A DNA stretch of 10,371 nucleotides from an uncultured Clostridia bacterium. GTDB taxonomy: Bacteria; Bacillota; Clostridia; TANB77; CAG-508. Below are positions 6,307 through 10,371 of this stretch, piece by piece (position 1 is the stretch's first letter; each line of letters begins with the position of its first letter). Where the stretch lies: the NCBI GenBank assembly GCA_947628925.1, contig CANRBU010000033.1:1-10371 (forward strand). The letters are read 5' to 3'. The translations under genes were made by a program, and so were the position numbers. Below the pieces are notes generated by a model. The model was not told where the DNA came from. It searched no databases and worked only from the letters and a program-made list of their open reading frames with translations.

Positions 6307-7152
6307 ATGAAAATTTTAATTACAGGGGCAAATGGAATGCTTGCAAAATCAGTTATTAACAGAGTAAAAGATGGAAATGAACTTATATTAACAGATGTTG
6401 CAGATTTAGATATTACAAATCAAGAAGCAGTAATGAAATTTGTCGAAGAAAAACAACCAGAATACATAATTAATTGTGCAGCTTTTACAGCAGTTGATAA
6501 AGCAGAAGAAGTGTATGAGTTAGCAGATAAGATAAATGGAAATGGACCAGGAAATTTAGCAAAAGCTGCAAAAGCAGTTAATGCAACATTAATCCACATT
6601 AGTACAGACTATGTATTTGATGGTGACCTGGATGTTTCTAAAGCTTATGTTGAAGAAGATGCAGTTGGACCTGTTACTGTTTATGGAAAAACAAAATTGC
6701 ATGGAGAAGAACAAGTTAAAAATAATACTGATAAATATTATATTTTTAGAACAGCTTGGCTTTATGGAGATGGAAATAATTTTGTCAGAACAATGTTAAA
6801 ACTAGGAAAAGAAAATGGAAAAGTTTCAGTTGTTTCAGATCAACATGGAAGCCCTACATATGCAGAAGATTTAGCAAATATTATAGGAGAAGCAATAGAA
6901 AAGAAAATACCATATGGTCTATACCACTCAACAAACCAAGGATTTACAACATGGTATGGATTTACTCAAAAAATATTTGAATTAGCAGGAGTTAATTATG
7001 AAATTAATCCAGTTACTTCAGAAGAATTTGTTAGACCTGCAAAAAGACCAAAAAATTCAAAATTATGCAAAGATAAATTATTAGCACAAGGAATAAAAAT
7101 TCCAACTTGGGAAGATGGCCTAAAAAGATATTTAGAAATAGAATTAAACTAA
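6307..7152 (+). CDS. rfbD: dTDP-4-dehydrorhamnose reductase (RmlD/RfbD)
   Basis: A 281-residue cytoplasmic short-chain-dehydrogenase-like enzyme, the usual length for Firmicutes RmlD. It catalyses the last step of dTDP-L-rhamnose synthesis: NAD(P)H-dependent reduction of dTDP-4-dehydro-L-rhamnose. The N-terminus has the dinucleotide-binding loop GANGMLA (7-13), with Ala where the third Gly/Leu-Gly ending often stands. Other diagnostic features are DLDITN (33-38), INCAAFTAVDKAE (55-67), HISTDYVFDG (97-106), the catalytic YGKTK (Tyr126, Lys130), FRTAWLYG (147-154), SDQHGSPTYAEDLA (177-190) and RPKNSKL (247-253). ATG 6307 has AAAGGA eleven bases upstream. It leads the rml block, and its stop is 16 bases before rfbA. 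Confidence 0.95.
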   Translation: MKILITGANGMLAKSVINRVKDGNELILTDVADLDITNQEAVMKFVEEKQPEYIINCAAFTAVDKAEEVYELADKINGNGPGNLAKAAKAVNATLIHISTDYVFDGDLDVSKAYVEEDAVGPVTVYGKTKLHGEEQVKNNTDKYYIFRTAWLYGDGNNFVRTMLKLGKENGKVSVVSDQHGSPTYAEDLANIIGEAIEKKIPYGLYHSTNQGFTTWYGFTQKIFELAGVNYEINPVTSEEFVRPAKRPKNSKLCKDKLLAQGIKIPTWEDGLKRYLEIELN

Positions 7153-7168
7153 AAGAAAGAGGGATTAT

Positions 7169-8050
7169 ATGAAAAACAGAAAAGGTATTATATTAGCAGG
7201 TGGAAGTGGAACAAGATTATATCCATTAACACTTGCAATATCAAAACAAATTATGCCAGTATATGACAAACCTATGATTTATTATCCATTATCTGTACTT
7301 ATGGAGGCAGATATAAGGGAAGTTCTAATAATATCAACACCTAGAGATATTTTAGTATTTCAAGATTTGTTAAAAGATGGAAGCCAATGGGGAATGCACT
7401 TTGAATATAAAGTGCAAGAAAAACCAAATGGTTTAGCTGAAGCCTTTATAATTGGAGAAGATTTTATAGGTGAAGATAATGTTGCAATGATATTAGGGGA
7501 TAATATGTTTTATGGTTCACATTTGCCAGAACTATTACAAAGGGCAAATGAAAGAGAAAATGAATCAACAATATTTGGTTTTTATGTTAAAGATCCTAGA
7601 AGATATGGAGTTGTAGAAATTGCAGAAGATGGAAAAGCTATATCTATAGAAGAAAAACCAGAATTTCCAAAATCAAATTTTGCAGTACCAGGATTATATT
7701 TTTACACAAATGATGTTATAGACATTGCAAAAAATGTAAAGCCTTCTGCACGTGGAGAGATTGAAATAACTTCAATAAATGATGAATATATGAGAAAAGG
7801 TAAATTAACAGTTGAAAAATTAGGAAGAGGCATGGCTTGGTTTGATACTGGCACACATGATGCTTTACTTGAAACAGCAAGTTTTGTTCAAACTATAGAA
7901 AAACGTCAAGGAATACAAGTTTGTTGCCCAGAAGAAATCTCATATCGCAAGAACTGGATTAGTAAAGAAAAATTATTAGAAATTTCAAAACCATATATGA
8001 AAACAGAATATGGTCAATATTTAAAAAATTTAGCTGAAGGAAAAATTTAA
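7169..8050 (+). CDS. rfbA: Glucose-1-phosphate thymidylyltransferase (RmlA/RfbA)
   Basis: A 293-residue nucleotidyltransferase of standard RmlA length that makes dTDP-glucose from dTTP and glucose-1-phosphate, the committed first step to dTDP-L-rhamnose. It shows the full signature series: AGGSGTRLYPLT (10-21), SKQIMPVYDKPMIYYP (25-40), QEKPNGLAEAF (83-93), the metal-binding ILGDN (108-112), EEKP (161-164), GEIEITSIND (196-205) and AWFDTGTHDALLE (223-235). The enzyme is normally inhibited by dTDP-rhamnose. ATG 7169 follows GAGGG (7159-7163) by 5 bases. Only 11 bases separate it from the next membrane-protein gene, so the two are very probably co-transcribed. Confidence 0.97.
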   Translation: MKNRKGIILAGGSGTRLYPLTLAISKQIMPVYDKPMIYYPLSVLMEADIREVLIISTPRDILVFQDLLKDGSQWGMHFEYKVQEKPNGLAEAFIIGEDFIGEDNVAMILGDNMFYGSHLPELLQRANERENESTIFGFYVKDPRRYGVVEIAEDGKAISIEEKPEFPKSNFAVPGLYFYTNDVIDIAKNVKPSARGEIEITSINDEYMRKGKLTVEKLGRGMAWFDTGTHDALLETASFVQTIEKRQGIQVCCPEEISYRKNWISKEKLLEISKPYMKTEYGQYLKNLAEGKI

Positions 8051-8061
8051 AGGAGAAAAAA

Positions 8062-9309
8062 ATGTTAGTAAGCAAATTGAAAAAAATATATAAATCAAAC
8101 AGTTTTCCTTTTTTAGTATATATTTTCTTAATGATTTGCTTTCATTTCCTTATACAAAAAACAGGATTTGATGATATATTTTTTAGCAATGCTTGTAATG
8201 ATACAAGTTTATGGGAATATTTGATAAACCGTTATCAAAATTGGACATCTCGTTTAGTTATTGAATCAGCAACTGTCATATCTTGTGGATTTTTACCTTT
8301 ATTTGTATGGAAATGCATAGATATAGGGATGTACATTTTGTTACTTTATTCTATTTCAAAGTTAATCATCACGGAAAATAAAAGAAAACTAAATTTTGTG
8401 CTTGCAGGTAGTTTGCTTTGTATTCCTATATTTATATTAGCAGAAGCGGGATGGATATCTACAATAAATAATTATATATGGACTGCAGCAACAGCTCTTT
8501 ATGCGATGATACCATTACGAAAAATTTATAACAATGAAAAAATTGGAATATTTCAGGCTATTACATATATATTGGCGATGGTGTATGCTAGTAACCATGA
8601 GCAAATGGCAGGGATTTTATTTATAGTATATGCATGTTTTACAGTGATTTATCTAAAAAATAAAAAGGTTAAACCAATAATATTGATATTAGATGCTATT
8701 ATAATTATTAGTTTAATTGCAATTTTACTATGTCCAGGAAATTCAGTTAGAAAAGTACAGGAAATAACAAATACTTACCCAGAATATGCAAATATAGGGA
8801 TTTTTGAAAAACTACAAATAGGCTTAACATCTATGTTAGATTACTGTTTGGTACAAGAAAGATTGCTGTTTGCGGTATTTATCTTTGTTATTACTTTAGC
8901 ACTTTGGAAAAATGCAAATAATTTAAAAACTAAAATTTTTGCCTTGATTCCTATGGGCCTATGTGTTGGTTTTAAATATTCTAATACATTCCTTAGTAGA
9001 GTTGACTTTATTGATATGGAACATTCTAAAATTTATTTATACTTTAAAGTTATTGTGTATATTGCAATACTAGTATCAATTTTCATTAGTTTACGACATA
9101 TTTTCTCTAAGGACATAAAAAAATGTTTCTTAGCAATATTAGTATTTTTCACAGGATTTATTAGTAGATATATTATGGCTTTTTCTCCAACAGTATATGC
9201 TTCAGGAGAAAGAACTTCAATCTTTTTCTATATATCAATGTGTATTGTAATAGTATATATTTGTAGTATTTTATTAAATAGAAAGGAAGAAAGAAATGAA
9301 CAAATTTAA
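8062..9309 (+). CDS. Second DUF6056-like membrane protein, shorter, inside the rml block
   Basis: A 415-residue polytopic membrane protein with about nine or ten hydrophobic helices. ATG 8062 follows AGGAG (8051-8055) by 6 bases. It matches the protein at 2212-3801 motif by motif: FDDIFFS (36-42) against HDDYGYA, NWTSRLV (60-66) against TWGGRVL, NHEQ (178-181) against SQEQ, LCPGNSVRK (223-231) against LAPGNEIRK, and GERTS (382-386) against PLRS. It is therefore a distant paralogue and a probable GT-C-type transferase using a lipid-linked sugar outside the membrane (inferred). It ends soon after the helix following GERTS, so it lacks both the last helix and the 75-residue tail of its paralogue. 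Its 3' end overlaps rfbC by 14 bases, and the rfbC ribosome binding site lies within it, suggesting translational coupling. Confidence 0.7.
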   Translation: MLVSKLKKIYKSNSFPFLVYIFLMICFHFLIQKTGFDDIFFSNACNDTSLWEYLINRYQNWTSRLVIESATVISCGFLPLFVWKCIDIGMYILLLYSISKLIITENKRKLNFVLAGSLLCIPIFILAEAGWISTINNYIWTAATALYAMIPLRKIYNNEKIGIFQAITYILAMVYASNHEQMAGILFIVYACFTVIYLKNKKVKPIILILDAIIIISLIAILLCPGNSVRKVQEITNTYPEYANIGIFEKLQIGLTSMLDYCLVQERLLFAVFIFVITLALWKNANNLKTKIFALIPMGLCVGFKYSNTFLSRVDFIDMEHSKIYLYFKVIVYIAILVSIFISLRHIFSKDIKKCFLAILVFFTGFISRYIMAFSPTVYASGERTSIFFYISMCIVIVYICSILLNRKEERNEQI

Positions 9310-9877
9310 AAAAATAGAAACAGGAATAAAAGATGTGTACATAATCGAACCAACTATTTTTGGAGATAATAGAGGATATTTCATGGAGACATATAGCAAA
9401 AAAGCTTTTGAGGAAATTGGATTAAATTATGACTTTGTTCAAGATAATCAATCAAAATCTAAAAAAGGAGTTTTGCGTGGGCTACATTTTCAAAAAGAAA
9501 ATACACAAGCAAAATTAGTACGTGTTTTAAAAGGAAAAGTATTTGATGTTGCAGTAGATTTACGACCTAATAGTAAAACATATGGTAAATGGGAAGGCGT
9601 AATCCTTTCAGATGAAAATAAAAAAATGTTTATGATACCAAAGGGGTTTGCTCATGGCTTTTTAGTCCTTTCAGATGAAGCAGAATTCACATATAAATGT
9701 GATGATGTCTACAACGGAGAAGCAGAAGGCGGACTTGCTTGGAATGATAAAGATGTTGGAATTGAATGGCCTTTAGGTGATATGGAAATAGGTGATTTAT
9801 TAACATCAGAAAAAGATGCAAAATGGCCAACATTACAAGAATTGAAAAAAACAGATTTATTTAAAAATTTAAAATAA
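9296..9877 (+). CDS. rfbC: dTDP-4-dehydrorhamnose 3,5-epimerase (RmlC/RfbC)
   Basis: A 193-residue cupin-fold enzyme of normal family length. It converts dTDP-4-dehydro-6-deoxy-D-glucose to dTDP-4-dehydro-L-rhamnose, the third pathway step. Motifs seen are FGDNRGYFMETY (22-33), VQDNQSKSKKGVLRGLHFQ (48-66) with the expected catalytic His64, VFDVAVDLR (82-90), FMIPKGFAHGF (112-122), TYKCDDVYN (132-140) and DVGIEWP (153-159). The LLTSEKDAKWPTL segment (168-180) contains the Asp expected to pair with the catalytic His. ATG 9296 has AAAGGAAG (9282-9289) upstream and lies inside the end of the preceding membrane-protein gene. The stop overlaps the ribosome binding site of rfbB. Confidence 0.96.
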   Translation: MNKFKKIETGIKDVYIIEPTIFGDNRGYFMETYSKKAFEEIGLNYDFVQDNQSKSKKGVLRGLHFQKENTQAKLVRVLKGKVFDVAVDLRPNSKTYGKWEGVILSDENKKMFMIPKGFAHGFLVLSDEAEFTYKCDDVYNGEAEGGLAWNDKDVGIEWPLGDMEIGDLLTSEKDAKWPTLQELKKTDLFKNLK

Positions 9878-9886
9878 GGAGAGAAA

Positions 9887-10371
9887 ATGAAGATGAAAAA
9901 TAATGTATTAGTAACAGGTGCAGCAGGTTTTATAGGAGCAAACTTTGCAGAATATTTTGTTAATAAACATCCAGATTATAATGTTATAGTATTGGATAAA
10001 TTAACATATGCAGGAAATTTAGACAATCTAAAAAAAGTTATGGATAAAATTACTTTTGTAAAAGGAGATATTTGTGATTTTGATTTTGTTTTAGAATTAT
10101 TTAAAAAATATGATATTAATGGAGTTATTCACTTTGCAGCAGAATCACATGTAGATAACAGCATAAAAAATCCTTTTATATTCACACATACAAATGTTAT
10201 AGGAACACATACTCTATTAGAATCAGCAAAAAGAGTATGGGGAGAAGGAAGCCCAAACAAATTTGTACATATTTCAACAGATGAAGTATATGGCTCATTA
10301 AAAGATGATGGATATTTTACAGAAAAATCTCCAATTCAACCAAGTAGCCCATATTCATCTTCAAAAGCAAG
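9887..10371 (+). CDS. rfbB: dTDP-glucose 4,6-dehydratase (RmlB/RfbB), N-terminal part cut by the right edge
   Basis: The frame is open from ATG 9887 to the window end (161 complete codons of an enzyme normally about 340-360 residues). RmlB is an NAD-dependent extended SDR enzyme that dehydrates dTDP-glucose in the second step of the pathway. Visible signatures are VTGAAGFIGANF (9-20), DKLTYAGNLDNL (37-48), HFAAESHVDNSI (82-93), HISTDEVYG (128-136, with the Asp-Glu pair typical of this dehydratase) and YSSSK (156-160), the catalytic Tyr/Lys motif. The start is ambiguous. AGGAG (9877-9881) is 5 bases from ATG 9887 and 11 bases from ATG 9893; both spacings occur in this window. It lies 9 bases after rfbC. 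Confidence 0.93.
   Translation, partial: MKMKNNVLVTGAAGFIGANFAEYFVNKHPDYNVIVLDKLTYAGNLDNLKKVMDKITFVKGDICDFDFVLELFKKYDINGVIHFAAESHVDNSIKNPFIFTHTNVIGTHTLLESAKRVWGEGSPNKFVHISTDEVYGSLKDDGYFTEKSPIQPSSPYSSSKA

Noticed and set aside
6611..6799. 62-codon + strand frame inside rfbD
   Set aside because: It is an out-of-frame reading of a strongly supported rfbD region (STDYVFDG to the YGKTK motif) and has no start signal.
1..10371. Mobile elements, CRISPR arrays, tRNA or rRNA genes
   Set aside because: No transposase or integrase motifs, terminal inverted repeats, regularly spaced repeats or tRNA-like cloverleaf sequences were seen on either strand.

Overview
The window is very AT-rich (well under 35% G+C by eye). 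Codons end in A or T, arginine is mostly AGA, and nearly every gene has a purine-rich AAAGGA or AGGAG ribosome binding site. This points to a low-GC Gram-positive bacterium of the Clostridia/Firmicutes type; the species cannot be named from the sequence. There is no sign of an insertion sequence, phage gene, tRNA, rRNA or CRISPR array.

The window is a surface-polysaccharide locus, almost entirely on the + strand. At the left edge (1-77) is the start of a gene on the - strand. A divergent promoter region (78-237) follows. Next is a large tandem glycosyltransferase gene (238-2170) with two GT2 catalytic domains, broken near base 661 by a one-base frame change. Then come a polytopic membrane protein resembling the DUF6056/GT-C type (2212-3801), a small GtrA-type membrane protein (3868-4293) and two paralogous GtrB/DPM1-like polyprenyl-phosphate glycosyltransferases (4309-5244, 5282-6211).

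A second promoter (6223-6251) precedes a dTDP-L-rhamnose block: rfbD/rmlD (6307-7152), rfbA/rmlA (7169-8050), a second shorter DUF6056-like membrane protein (8062-9309), rfbC/rmlC (9296-9877) and the first 161 codons of rfbB/rmlB, which runs off the right edge. All four enzymes converting glucose-1-phosphate to dTDP-L-rhamnose are therefore encoded here.

Inferred joint function: the Rml enzymes supply dTDP-rhamnose for a rhamnose-containing wall or surface glycopolymer. Soluble GT2 domains would build the chain in the cytoplasm. GtrB-like enzymes would load single sugars onto undecaprenyl phosphate, the GtrA-like protein would help move them across the membrane, and the DUF6056-like proteins would act as GT-C-type transferases that decorate the polymer outside. 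The notable points are the doubled GtrB and doubled GT-C-like components with one GtrA, the membrane gene inside the rml block, and the frame-broken double glycosyltransferase.
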